From the NCBI RefSeq assembly GCF_044761665.1, contig NZ_JBIWCW010000004.1, positions 124,001-188,000 of the forward strand: a stretch of DNA of 64,000 nucleotides, given 5' to 3'. Below, piece by piece: positions 44,680 through 53,749 of this stretch. The stretch's first letter is position 1. The number at the start of each line of letters is the position of its first letter. Below the pieces are notes generated by a model, which had not been told where the DNA came from, searched no databases, and worked only from the letters and a program-made list of their open reading frames with translations. The DNA comes from Peribacillus sp044761665. GTDB taxonomy: Bacteria; Bacillota; Bacilli; Bacillales; DSM-1321. The translations under genes and the position numbers were made by a program.

Positions 44680-45990
44680 CTATTTTCTTTGGCGTCCAAA
44701 AATCCGTATCGGTGTACCTTCGAATCCAAAGGCATCCCGAATACGATTTTCTAAAAATCTCTCATATGAGAAATGCATTAACTCTGGATCATTAACGAAT
44801 ACAACGAAAGTAGGTGGCTTGATTGCTACCTGGGTCGTATAGTAAATTTTCAAACGGTTACCATTATGAGTAGGTGTTGGATTCATAGCTACAGCGTCCA
44901 TGACCACTTCATTCAATATATTTGTTTGAACACGAATAGCATGGTTTTCACTAGCCCGATCAATGACCGGCAACAAAGTATGTGTCCGTTTTTTAGTTAA
45001 CGCGGATAGATAAATGATCGGCGCATAATCCAAGAATTGGAAATGAGCTCGTATCTTTTCTTCGAAATCCTTCATGGTCTTTTCATCTTTCTCGATGGCA
45101 TCCCACTTATTGACTACGATGATAACCGCCCTGCCTGCTTCATGAGCATATCCAGCAATTTTTTTATCCTGTTCACGGATACCTTCCTCCGCATTGAGGA
45201 CAACTAGAACAACATCAGATCGTTCAATAGCCCTTAATGCACGAAGTACACTATATTTCTCTGTACTTTCATACACTTTCCCTTTTTTCCGCATTCCTGC
45301 CGTATCTATGATGACATATTCTTTTCCATTGTATTTATACGGTGAGTCAATTGCGTCACGGGTCGTTCCTTCGATATCACTTACGATGACACGTTCTTCC
45401 CCTAATAAGGCATTAACCAGCGATGATTTACCAACATTCGGGCGACCGATCAAACTGAATTTAATTACATCATCAGCATAGTCCTGTCCACCGTAGTTAG
45501 GGAAATGTTTTGCTGCTTCATCTAACAGGTCACCAAGCCCTAATCCATGTGAACCTGAAATAGGGAATGGATCCCCAAAGCCTAGCGCATAGAAATCATA
45601 AATCTGATCTCTCATTTCCGGATTATCAACTTTATTGACAGCCAGAACGACTGGCTTTTTGGATCTATAGAGAATCTTAGCTACCTCTTCGTCCGCTGGA
45701 GTTATACCTTCGCGTCCATTCGTCATAAAGATAATAACATCTGCTTCATCAATGGCTATTTCAGCCTGGGAACGAATTTGTTCCAGGAACGGCTCGTCAC
45801 CGATATCAATTCCACCTGTATCAATGATGTTAAAGTCATGCGTTAACCATTCACCTGAACTATAGATCCTGTCTCTTGTTACTCCAGGAACGTCCTCAAC
45901 AATTGAAACACGTTCTCCCACTATTCTATTAAAGATTGTTGATTTACCAACATTTGGCCGACCAACGATCGCAATTACCGGTTTTGGCAT
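44680..45990 (-). CDS. der: Ribosome assembly GTPase Der (EngA)
   Basis: Essential double GTPase for 50S subunit assembly. At 436 residues it has two G domains: GRPNVGKSTIFNR, DTGG and NKVD in the first; GRPNVGKSSLVNAL, DTAGM and NKWD in the second; then a C-terminal KH-like domain. First gene of der-gpsA. Confidence 0.98.
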   Translation of the reverse strand: MPKPVIAIVGRPNVGKSTIFNRIVGERVSIVEDVPGVTRDRIYSSGEWLTHDFNIIDTGGIDIGDEPFLEQIRSQAEIAIDEADVIIFMTNGREGITPADEEVAKILYRSKKPVVLAVNKVDNPEMRDQIYDFYALGFGDPFPISGSHGLGLGDLLDEAAKHFPNYGGQDYADDVIKFSLIGRPNVGKSSLVNALLGEERVIVSDIEGTTRDAIDSPYKYNGKEYVIIDTAGMRKKGKVYESTEKYSVLRALRAIERSDVVLVVLNAEEGIREQDKKIAGYAHEAGRAVIIVVNKWDAIEKDEKTMKDFEEKIRAHFQFLDYAPIIYLSALTKKRTHTLLPVIDRASENHAIRVQTNILNEVVMDAVAMNPTPTHNGNRLKIYYTTQVAIKPPTFVVFVNDPELMHFSYERFLENRIRDAFGFEGTPIRIFGRQRK

Positions 45991-46486
45991 TGCTATTCAC
46001 CCTTTCTGCTACTATATCTCTGTCAAAGTCACGAAATTCTTGGGTGCATTCTTTTAATATTTCATCTGCACTGTGATTTTCATTATTTCCTTTTTTTTAA
46101 GGAAAAGGCTGTATTCATCATCATATAAAGGAAACTTCCATCAGTACGAAAATTCATACTGTTGGCAAGTTAAACGTATCATGTATATACAGGCATGCGT
46201 CTGCTTACTCCCCTGTTCCTAAGGGAACATACAGCAGATCAACCGCTTGCTAAACATAATTAAAACAGCCAAAAAAATGAAGACAGCCAAAAAAAGCTTT
46301 CGGCAACAGCTTCCATTTAATATAATTAGAGCACTTTACGATTTATCTACAGACCTCTAACTATCCTATAGTAACAAATTTCTCACTAATCAACAATGTT
46401 TGTATGTATAAAAGCCTCTCTCTTACAATATTCCCCTAAAAATACTAAAGCATTAAAGGATTTAAAAATTCAAAAAGCAGACTTAT
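45991..46486. other. Gene-free region between yphA and der
   Basis: About 496 bp without a supported gene. B. subtilis carries yphB (seaA) in this position, and no remnant is obvious. The region has a nested hairpin at about 46199-46240 (TCTGCT/AGCAGA enclosing TGTTCC/GGAACA) and two copies of ACAGCCAAAAAAA near 46264 and 46283. Confidence 0.5.
46288..46312 (-). terminator. Weak terminator candidate after yphA
   Basis: AAGCT/AGCTT stem with a nine-base loop followed by a U-run on the minus strand; it lies about 180 bp after the yphA stop. Confidence 0.35.
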
Positions 46487-47107
46487 CTATTGGGTGTAGT
46501 TCTCCTTTCCCTCCTTCGACAAAAATCTCGTCTGCGATAATGAAAATAAATATCCGCTTAAGAGTTCGAGTACTCTCCATAGTGCGTTCGTAGATAAGAC
46601 CATGACTGCATGATCATGCCATTCATAGGAAAGGGCCTCGTGATTCAATGAATGAAAATGAAGGAGGGAAGAATACACAATATCACCAAGGATCATTCCT
46701 AATAACAGGACGGACATTCTACGTTTCCAGTCTTTAAAAAGCATAAGTATTAGATAATTCAGGAGCATACATAGAAGATAGGGTGCCTTTATGATAAGCC
46801 AAATCGGATCAAGTAGAGAGAACAACTGAAAACTTGCATAGGCAAGAGCGACAATTATGCTACCTATGACAACATCTAATGTCTTCATGAAGGATAGCTT
46901 TCTCATGTATACACAAAGGATGAGAAAAAGATATATACCGCTTATATGCACAGTAAAGGAGGAAATCTCAAGGGTAAAACCAACAAGGACCATGGTAGCC
47001 AACAGGTGGAAAAGAAAATCAAACCGATAGGCAACGGTATTGGGAATAAAAAACACGACACAAATCCACACTATCCATGAAACCCAATAAAAGAATATCC
47101 CATCCAT
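46487..47107 (-). CDS. yphA: Polytopic membrane protein YphA
   Basis: A 206-residue protein with about six membrane segments and no enzymatic motif. Length, topology and place upstream of der suggest B. subtilis YphA, though similarity is weak. GGGGGG precedes the ATG. Divergent from ypzI. Function unknown. Confidence 0.7.
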   Translation of the reverse strand: MDGIFFYWVSWIVWICVVFFIPNTVAYRFDFLFHLLATMVLVGFTLEISSFTVHISGIYLFLILCVYMRKLSFMKTLDVVIGSIIVALAYASFQLFSLLDPIWLIIKAPYLLCMLLNYLILMLFKDWKRRMSVLLLGMILGDIVYSSLLHFHSLNHEALSYEWHDHAVMVLSTNALWRVLELLSGYLFSLSQTRFLSKEGKENYTQ

Positions 47108-47224
47108 AACAGTTTCCCCCCTTTTTAAGTAACATTATGGGTTATTTATGAAAAGAATAAACATGGACTTTTGATAGGTGTCTAAAAAACAAGCCTTACA
47201 ATAAAGGAAAGGAGGTGGAATCTT

Positions 47225-47359
47225 GTGGGCAAAGACCGCCAAGAAAGGAAATTAAGAGAAAGTAACCGTGTGGAATCCGATCGGGACCAGTCCCTGGAAT
47301 ACAAAGGTGCAACTAAATTAGAAAGTCCTGAAGAGGCTAGAAAAAGAAACCGTACTTAA
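47225..47359 (+). CDS. ypzI: Small YpzI-like protein
   Basis: A 44-residue, highly charged protein starting MGKDRQERKLRESNRVE and ending ARKRNRT. GTG start nine bases after a perfect AAAGGAGG. It matches the YpzI family in size, composition and location between yphA and fni. One of three plus-strand genes; function unknown. Confidence 0.75.
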   Translation: MGKDRQERKLRESNRVESDRDQSLEYKGATKLESPEEARKRNRT

Positions 47360-47363
47360 GGAC

Positions 47364-47408
47364 AAAAAGAAGCACCTTCTATCTGTAGCAAATAGAAGGT
47401 GCTTCTTT
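47364..47408. terminator. Bidirectional terminator between ypzI and fni
   Basis: Perfect 12-bp stem AGCACCTTCTAT/ATAGAAGGTGCT, with an A-run on the left and T-rich sequence on the right. Confidence 0.9.
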
Positions 47409-47416
47409 CGTTATAT

Positions 47417-48475
47417 TCATCTGGCATAAGCAGAGCAATCTATGCCCCTTTGAGTCAACCAGTGAAAGGTATCACCGGTAATTACCATCTTGGTCTTTCT
47501 AAGCTCTGGAAGATTCGCGGCGCCAAGTGCAGTCATGATGATTTTTAAATCTTCATGTATGTAATTTATTTCGTCAATCAACTTCTTTAAGCCATTTTCC
47601 TTATGCAACTTTAAGAAATGGCCGGCTACCCCTAGTCCTTTTGCTCCTAAAGCTAGACTTTTTGCCATTTCCAAAGGATTTTGAATACCGCCGGAACCCA
47701 AAATGGACAACGCTGGTGAGACATTGACTGCCTCTATTACGGATGCAGCTGTTGGAATACCCCAATCATTGAAGTAACCGAGTACTTTGGAGCGTCTTTC
47801 ATTTTCGATTCTAGCGAAATTCGTTCCCCCGAATCCACCAACATCAATGATAGATACCCCAACAGAATGCAACTGTTCCACGGTTTCCTTACTCATACCA
47901 AAGCCAACTTCCTTAACTATGAGCGGAACATCTAGGCTTTTATTGATCTCTTCTATCCTGGACAATATACCCACAAAGTTTCTATCTCCTTCAGGCATTG
48001 TCAGCTCTTGAATGACATTGATATGAATTTGAAAGGCATTAGCCTGAATCATATCACTCGCCCGCTTTGCTTGTTCGACAGTGGCTTCACCACCAAGATT
48101 TCCAATTAAGATTCCATCAGGGTTTTCCTGCCTCGCCACTTTATACGAAGCTTCCTGGCCAGAGTCTTTGATAGCTCCCATTTGCGAGCCAACAGCCATT
48201 GCCATCCCAGTTTCCCTTGCAGCAATTGCCAGCTCCCTATTGATTCGTTCGGTTTCAACTCCACCGCCACCGGTCATCGCATTTATAAAAATTGGCGAAC
48301 TTAGTGTAAGTCCGCCAATTTCGGTTGTGAAATCTACATTATCCAAAGAAATCTCAGGTAAGCTTTGGTGAACAAACGAAACATCTTCTAATCCGGATTT
48401 ACGTTGCTGACCAGTTCTCAATGCAATGTTTATATGGTCTATTTTTCGTTGTGCTCTCTCCAAGGCTCTCTCCAA
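47417..48475 (-). CDS. fni: Type 2 isopentenyl-diphosphate isomerase
   Basis: FMN- and NADPH-dependent interconversion of IPP and DMAPP, feeding the heptaprenyl chain made by HepS/HepT. A 352-residue TIM barrel with MTGGGGVETERINRELA and the FMN phosphate-binding ILGSGGIQNPLEMAK. It is 9 bp after the S1-domain gene. Confidence 0.95.
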   Translation of the reverse strand: MERALERAQRKIDHINIALRTGQQRKSGLEDVSFVHQSLPEISLDNVDFTTEIGGLTLSSPIFINAMTGGGGVETERINRELAIAARETGMAMAVGSQMGAIKDSGQEASYKVARQENPDGILIGNLGGEATVEQAKRASDMIQANAFQIHINVIQELTMPEGDRNFVGILSRIEEINKSLDVPLIVKEVGFGMSKETVEQLHSVGVSIIDVGGFGGTNFARIENERRSKVLGYFNDWGIPTAASVIEAVNVSPALSILGSGGIQNPLEMAKSLALGAKGLGVAGHFLKLHKENGLKKLIDEINYIHEDLKIIMTALGAANLPELRKTKMVITGDTFHWLTQRGIDCSAYAR

Positions 48476-48484
48476 TTTATCATC

Positions 48485-49621
48485 TTATTTTAGTTTTTTT
48501 AATTGGTCGCCAATCATTTCTCCCAACTGGAAACCTTTCGTTTCGGCAGGAACCTCATAATCGGACGAGTAATTTGATTGAGGGTCTTCCAGTTCTTTTA
48601 TGCTCAATGATAACCGTTGTTCTGCTTCATTGACATCCAGAATTTTCACTTTGACTGACTGACCCTCTTGTAAAACTTCTTGCGGCGTTGCTATATGTTT
48701 ATGAGATATCTGTGAAATATGGACTAGGCCTTCCACTCCCGGGAAAATCTCTACGAAGGCACCAAAGGAAACGAGGCGTTTAACGACCCCTTCTAGTACG
48801 GAACCCTTTGCTGCTTTATCAGAGACATCCACCCAAGGACCAGGCAACGTATCCTTTATGGACAGTGAAATCCTTTCATTATCACGATCAATTGAAAGGA
48901 CTTTCACCTGTACTTTATCGCCTTCGGTAACGACATCCGATGCTTTATCTACATGCTGGTGAGAAAGTTGTGAAATGTGAACAAGCCCGTCCACGCCTCC
49001 AATATCAACAAAAGCACCGAAATCGGTTATTCTTTGAACAGTTCCTTCAATCACTTGACCACTTTCAATCGTATCAAGAACACTAGCTTTCTGTTTTTCC
49101 TTTTGTTCCTGGACGACCGCTCGATGGGAAAGAATCAAACGGTTCTTATCCTTCTCAAGTTCTACAATCTTGAATGTTAAAGTTCGGTTTTTGTAATCAG
49201 AAAAGTCTTCAACAAAATAGTCTTCTACTAAAGAAGCTGGAACAAAACCACGCACGCCTAGATCTACAACAAGTCCGCCTTTGACAACATCTTTTATTTC
49301 TGCTTCAAATACGACTCCATTTTCAAATTTTTCTTCTAGGTCATCCCAAGCTTTAAGTGCATCAATTTTACGTTTTGATAGAATAAGAGCTTCTTCCTCC
49401 ACTTTGATAACTTCAAGTTCTAAGATGTCTCCTTCTGAGACGGCATCAGACGCTTTTTCGACATGAAGACTTGACAACTCGCTGATAGGAATGATCCCAT
49501 CGGACTTGCTGTTTACCACATCGACAATAACCTGTTTTTCCTCTACCTTTGAAACGGTTGCTTTTACTTGATCCCCAACATTATAGTTGTTCACTTCTAC
49601 TTGATTCATCTCTTCTGTCAT
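48485..49621 (-). CDS. ypfD: S1-domain RNA-binding protein, ribosomal protein S1 homologue YpfD
   Basis: A 378-residue protein with four S1 domains; the third and fourth show GAFVDIGGVDGLVHISQLSH and GAFVEIFPGVEGLVHISQIS. The Gram-positive homologue is shorter than E. coli S1 and not essential in B. subtilis. The ATG at 49621 follows AAGGAGG; the open frame extends 16 codons further without similarity. Ends FQLGEMIGDQLKKLK, as in the family. Confidence 0.93.
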   Translation of the reverse strand: MTEEMNQVEVNNYNVGDQVKATVSKVEEKQVIVDVVNSKSDGIIPISELSSLHVEKASDAVSEGDILELEVIKVEEEALILSKRKIDALKAWDDLEEKFENGVVFEAEIKDVVKGGLVVDLGVRGFVPASLVEDYFVEDFSDYKNRTLTFKIVELEKDKNRLILSHRAVVQEQKEKQKASVLDTIESGQVIEGTVQRITDFGAFVDIGGVDGLVHISQLSHQHVDKASDVVTEGDKVQVKVLSIDRDNERISLSIKDTLPGPWVDVSDKAAKGSVLEGVVKRLVSFGAFVEIFPGVEGLVHISQISHKHIATPQEVLQEGQSVKVKILDVNEAEQRLSLSIKELEDPQSNYSSDYEVPAETKGFQLGEMIGDQLKKLK

Positions 49622-49680
49622 TACTAACTCCTCCTTAACCCATGACTGATCTGCAAATTCATCGGCCACATTTTTTATTT

Positions 49681-49703
49681 AAAGTGATTTTTAAAAACAC
49701 TTT
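49681..49703. repeat. 23-bp near-perfect palindrome upstream of ypfD
   Basis: AAAGTG-A-TTTTT-AAAAA-C-ACTTT pairs with one mismatch, about 60-80 bp before the S1-domain gene, so within its probable leader. Confidence 0.45.
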
Positions 49704-49791
49704 CTATAAAGATGAAACAGCCTCTTTTTAGAGTAATAAAATTAAATTTCCATTTTTATTCCTTTAAAGGAATATTACCCCTATTTTATAA

Positions 49792-49818
49792 ATTCTAACA
49801 AAATCAGTGAATTGTCAA
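49792..49818 (-). promoter_or_regulatory. Candidate promoter of ypfD-fni
   Basis: TTGACA (49818-49813) and TGTTAGAAT (extended -10, TAGAAT at 49797-49792) on the minus strand with a 15-bp spacer, just after plsC. Confidence 0.4.
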
Positions 49819-49828
49819 GCGTAAAGGA

Positions 49829-50416
49829 TTATTTATGCTCAGAAATCAATTTTCCAATATGGCCCATGACTATCTTGGTAGCTTCATCAGCTGAAATCCT
49901 TTTCTCTCGATATTCTTTAAAATCAATAGGTGGTCCATATACGACCTTTAAAGGACGCAATAATCGATACGGACCAATTATTGCACAAGGAACGATTACA
50001 GCTTCGGATCGCAATGCGAAAAAACCGGCTCCAGCTAATCCTTCTTGCAATTCACCTGTTTTACTTCTTGTACCTTCGGGAAATAGCCCAATTACTTTGC
50101 CTTCTTTTAAAAGTTTCAGCCCTTTTCTAAGTGATTCCCGATCGCTGTTTCCTCTCTTAACGGGGAAAGCATTTACCCTAGGTAATATACCCTTTAATAT
50201 GGGGGCATGAAACAATTCTTCCTTCGCCATGAAGTGAATATCCCTAGGAGACGTCATCCCAACGACGGGCGGATCCAAATTATCAATGTGATTGGCACAA
50301 ATCAGCACGCCTCCCTCTTTAGGTATATTTTCCTTCCCTAACGTTTTAACCCTGTAAGCGGGTGTTAAAACGCCTTTTACGACGTTTTTGCCAAAAGTAT
50401 AAAAATCCAAGGTCAT
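49829..50416 (-). CDS. plsC: 1-acyl-sn-glycerol-3-phosphate acyltransferase
   Basis: Second acylation of phosphatidic acid synthesis. A 195-residue protein with the HX4D motif (NHIDNLDPP) and the glycerophosphate motif FPEGTRSKTGEL. It overlaps cmk by 4 bp (ATGA). In B. subtilis cmk is followed directly by ypfD and plsC is elsewhere; the present order occurs in other bacilli as far as I recall. Confidence 0.93.
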   Translation of the reverse strand: MTLDFYTFGKNVVKGVLTPAYRVKTLGKENIPKEGGVLICANHIDNLDPPVVGMTSPRDIHFMAKEELFHAPILKGILPRVNAFPVKRGNSDRESLRKGLKLLKEGKVIGLFPEGTRSKTGELQEGLAGAGFFALRSEAVIVPCAIIGPYRLLRPLKVVYGPPIDFKEYREKRISADEATKIVMGHIGKLISEHK

Positions 50417-51087
50417 CTTTTCCTTTCTTCTATCAATGACATGATGCTCTCTGCCACTTCTTGGATTGATAAAGAAGTCGTGTCAATCTCTACAGCATCA
50501 TCTGCCTTTTTCAAGGGGGAAACTTCTCTCTCAGAATCTAGCTTGTCCCTAGTAGCAATTTCTTCTTTTAATACTTCAATGTCAGAAGGAAAGCCTTTTA
50601 GAATATTTTCCTGATGTCTTCGTTGAGCTCTTTCATCCACAGAAGCAATGAGGAATACCTTTACTTCAGCATTTGGCAGTACATGCGTACCTATATCTCT
50701 GCCATCCATGACAACTCCGCCATTTTCTCCGAACATTTTCTGCCTTCTGACCATTTCTTCGCGAATACTTCGGTGCTTTGCCACTTCGGAGACAGACCCG
50801 GTTACTTCATTATTCCTAATTTGTGTAGTAACATCTTCATTATCCACAAACACCATTTGTCCCGACTCACTAGGTCTTAAAGCAATGTCCGTATGGATCA
50901 GAATATTGAATAAAGCGTTCTCATCATTCAGGAGAACCCCGTGATTCAACGCTTTATAAGTTAGTGCACGGTACATTGCACCTGTATCTACATATATGTA
51001 ATTGAACTTTTCTGCAACAATTTTCGCAACCGTACTTTTTCCAGCAGCGGCTGGCCCATCGATTGCAACTGATAATTTTTTTTTCAT
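50413..51087 (-). CDS. cmk: Cytidylate kinase
   Basis: Phosphorylates CMP and dCMP. 224 residues with Walker A IDGPAAAGKST and MDGRDIGTHVLP. The ATG at 51087 is five bases after GGGAGG and gives the normal length; an open frame continues nine codons upstream. Confidence 0.97.
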   Translation of the reverse strand: MKKKLSVAIDGPAAAGKSTVAKIVAEKFNYIYVDTGAMYRALTYKALNHGVLLNDENALFNILIHTDIALRPSESGQMVFVDNEDVTTQIRNNEVTGSVSEVAKHRSIREEMVRRQKMFGENGGVVMDGRDIGTHVLPNAEVKVFLIASVDERAQRRHQENILKGFPSDIEVLKEEIATRDKLDSEREVSPLKKADDAVEIDTTSLSIQEVAESIMSLIEERKR

Positions 51088-51252
51088 AAATCCTCCCAAG
51101 AATCCTACGATCATGATGATAGTTTATTTCCCTTTCATTTTATCACAATTAACGAGAAAAGATTAATAAAAGGATGTGTGAATTGAAAATCACATCAAGA
51201 CATGAAACCTATAGATATTAACCAAAATTTTTCTTGACTAGTGAAATATTCA

Positions 51253-51280
51253 GAAAAAAAAGCGGGTATCCCACGCTTTA
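51253..51280 (-). terminator. Intrinsic terminator overlapping the end of ypfB
   Basis: AAGCG-GG/CC-CGCTT stem followed by eight U on the minus strand; it begins at the ypfB stop codon. Confidence 0.75.
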
Positions 51281-51463
51281 TTTTATTGTACCGTTAAAGG
51301 TCTCAATAATTTTTGTATAGTTATTGGTGTTAACTCCCTCATACTTCGAGAGCTTTGTCAGTTCAAAGATACGATTTTCCCTACTAAGGAGAAGCTGAAA
51401 AAAGAGTAAACAGATTAGTTGGATTACAATCACTTTGATTAACAGCCTTTCGAATGTTCTCAT
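51278..51463 (-). CDS. ypfB: Small membrane protein YpfB (DUF5359)
   Basis: A 61-residue protein with one N-terminal membrane segment (about residues 8-26). The ATG at 51463 follows AAAGGGA; the open frame extends 10 codons upstream. Place between the PilZ gene and cmk matches B. subtilis ypfB. Function unknown. Confidence 0.72.
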   Translation of the reverse strand: MRTFERLLIKVIVIQLICLLFFQLLLSRENRIFELTKLSKYEGVNTNNYTKIIETFNGTIK

Positions 51464-51531
51464 AACTGTCCCTTTCCAAACTTTGTTATACACTCAGTAT
51501 GGTAGGAAATCGGACTTCTCATTCACTTCAG

Positions 51532-52197
51532 TTACATATAAAGCCCTTTTTTCTTCAAAACCACCTGCTTTTCAAAAATAAACCGCATCAATGTTTGAAC
51601 ATCATTTCTTGGAGGGTCTATAAATTGAATGTGTAACAACCTATTACCATGGTCCTGCTCGGTTATCCTAATCACTTTACTTCTTAACCGTAAATATTGA
51701 ATCTCCCCTGACTTTAAAGTAAGGGCCATCCATAGATATAATTGTGAGGAAGAATCGATATCCATCCCTTTTAAAAGCCTGATGGAGGCTCCCCCTGCAC
51801 TGATGTCCTCAGTCAGCGTGTGAAAAGGGGCAAACTCATAATTCACCGGATGCAGTGCGGTATCTAAGGTCACATCAAGACGGACATACTGTCTCCGTTG
51901 AATTTTCACAAACGTTTCTTCATTGGGTAACAAGAGTTGAATCATGGGTATCTGCCCTTTAACTTTTCCTAACACTTCAGAATCAAAAACATATACGGCT
52001 TGTTCCTCATCCGAGAAGGAAATATTCAGTTGTGTTCCATCCACAAGAAACGCTATTTTCCCCGTCTCGATACTTATGGGATAGTCTATATAAAAGTAAC
52101 CAGATTCAGGTTCCATTTCTACGACCATACATTTAAACTTTTCCTTTTGAGAAGAGTATTTTTGTTCCAGCATTAACATATCACCTATTTTAAACAT
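51532..52197 (-). CDS. ypfA: PilZ-domain c-di-GMP receptor, MotI (YpfA)-like
   Basis: A YcgR-type flagellar brake of 221 residues. The N-terminal YcgR domain is followed by a PilZ domain with both c-di-GMP motifs, RRQYVR (RxxxR) and DISAGGAS (D/NxSxxG). In B. subtilis the homologue binds c-di-GMP and inhibits the flagellar motor. The ATG at 52197 is preferred; an ATG four codons earlier directly abuts the GGAGG. Confidence 0.9.
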   Translation of the reverse strand: MFKIGDMLMLEQKYSSQKEKFKCMVVEMEPESGYFYIDYPISIETGKIAFLVDGTQLNISFSDEEQAVYVFDSEVLGKVKGQIPMIQLLLPNEETFVKIQRRQYVRLDVTLDTALHPVNYEFAPFHTLTEDISAGGASIRLLKGMDIDSSSQLYLWMALTLKSGEIQYLRLRSKVIRITEQDHGNRLLHIQFIDPPRNDVQTLMRFIFEKQVVLKKKGLYM

Positions 52198-52315
52198 CGT
52201 TCTCCACATCCTCCGTTTTAATAAAAAGGATAACCAATCAAGGAAATCATAGAAAATTCACTATAATTTATCCTGTATAATCCATAAAAAGTCTTTTTTA
52301 TTATGTCATGGAATT

Positions 52316-52346
52316 AAAAAAAGAAAAAGTACCTAGGTACTTTTTC
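52316..52346 (-). terminator. Intrinsic terminator after ypeB
   Basis: Perfect 24-base palindrome (52323-52346; AAAAAGTACC arms) followed by U-run on the minus strand. Confidence 0.85.
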
Positions 52347-52379
52347 CTATTATTGTTTCCATTTATTATATAAATCAAC

Positions 52380-53735
52380 TCAGATTAACTTTTCATAAAC
52401 AGGTTCCGAATTTTTCAATTTCTCCACTTTTTCTTCCTTGCCGTCGTTAGCATTGATGAATATTCTGTATGTGTCGTTCTTAATCGTCCCAAGAAATTCG
52501 TAACACAGTACCTCCTCACCGAGATCATTAAGAATTAGTGCTTTTCCCTGTTCCATGATTTTGACATTGGAATTAATTTTTTCTTTAGCTTCATTTTCAG
52601 TAATTTTTGCATTATCAATTTCCCGTATTTTATTAGCCTTTAAAAATTCATCTGCCGAAAATCCGATGATTGATCCATCGTCCAACGCTACTTTTACTTT
52701 CACCGAATCTGGGTATATCTTTACCCCATTGACTGATGAAACAAAATTAAATAATCCGATATGACCATATTGTGCACTTTCAAACAGTTCAAGTGATTTG
52801 AAATCATGCTTCTTAAGGAATCCGGATGCTTTGGCATAAGCTTGATTTAAATCGATATTCGTTTTCTTCACGTCTCGGTTATTGATATACCAGATTGGAT
52901 ACCCGCCTTTTTTGGTCATATCCATATTCACTTCAGTATCCGTTTCCTTATCTAGTAGGCTTACGCTATAAAATCCATAGTCGGAGCCTTTTCCATTTTC
53001 CTCAACATTGACTTTCAAGTTGCCTTTTTTGATATTTGCATAATCTTTTGCAGCAGATGCAGCTTCTTTTTTAGTTAATACTTTCCCCTTCACATTCTGA
53101 TAGTTTTTATCTTTTTGCTCTGCAGGGGTAAATGTGGGATTCATTTCATTTGTTTCACCATACCCTGCAACCTTTTTCTCGACCGTTTTAAACCCATCGA
53201 TGATTGTGTTATCTTGATTTTCTTTTCCAGTCGCGAGGGCTAACTCGACATCCATCCATCGCAAATTATTCTTGAGTACAAGATACTGTACCTTTCTCAG
53301 TTCACCTTGTATGTCTCCTGCTTGAGTATATAAAGAATTTAGTGTCGAATATTCTTTATCGTTTAGCGGCTCTTTTTCTAAATCCCGAACTGCCGTTTGA
53401 TAACTGAAGTCTGCTATTTTCGATAAGAATTCTTCCGTTTTATTAAAAGGAAGCAGTGTCAATGGTAGCTGACCGACATCACTTTGCGCCTCGGAAGTGA
53501 TACGCCAAACATCGGTAAGGGCGGGGCTCAAAGAAGATTGTGAATTCATCGCGAGTGTACTCCCGATTTTGTCATGCAGTAGGTCCACTTGATAGCTTAA
53601 ATCATGAAAGGCCCGCTGATATGTGTTTTCAGCATTGATTAATACGGCATTCTTTTCTTTATGTTCCTGGTACCCCCAAAATGCGGTTCCACCAACGACA
53701 ATAACAAGTATGGCAATCACTATATTCCTAACCAT
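52380..53735 (-). CDS. ypeB: Spore germination protein YpeB
   Basis: Needed for SleB localisation and stability in the spore. A 451-residue protein with an N-terminal membrane anchor (about residues 4-21) and C-terminal PepSY-like domains (KGGYPIWYINN). It follows sleB by 14 bp, the conserved sleB-ypeB bicistron, expected to be expressed in the forespore. Confidence 0.96.
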   Translation of the reverse strand: MVRNIVIAILVIVVGGTAFWGYQEHKEKNAVLINAENTYQRAFHDLSYQVDLLHDKIGSTLAMNSQSSLSPALTDVWRITSEAQSDVGQLPLTLLPFNKTEEFLSKIADFSYQTAVRDLEKEPLNDKEYSTLNSLYTQAGDIQGELRKVQYLVLKNNLRWMDVELALATGKENQDNTIIDGFKTVEKKVAGYGETNEMNPTFTPAEQKDKNYQNVKGKVLTKKEAASAAKDYANIKKGNLKVNVEENGKGSDYGFYSVSLLDKETDTEVNMDMTKKGGYPIWYINNRDVKKTNIDLNQAYAKASGFLKKHDFKSLELFESAQYGHIGLFNFVSSVNGVKIYPDSVKVKVALDDGSIIGFSADEFLKANKIREIDNAKITENEAKEKINSNVKIMEQGKALILNDLGEEVLCYEFLGTIKNDTYRIFINANDGKEEKVEKLKNSEPVYEKLI

Positions 53736-53749
53736 TTTTCTTCACCTCT

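Noticed and set aside
46396..46593. Plus-strand 65-codon frame at the 3' end of yphA
   Set aside because: It runs into the antisense of yphA, lacks a ribosome site and has no recognisable similarity.
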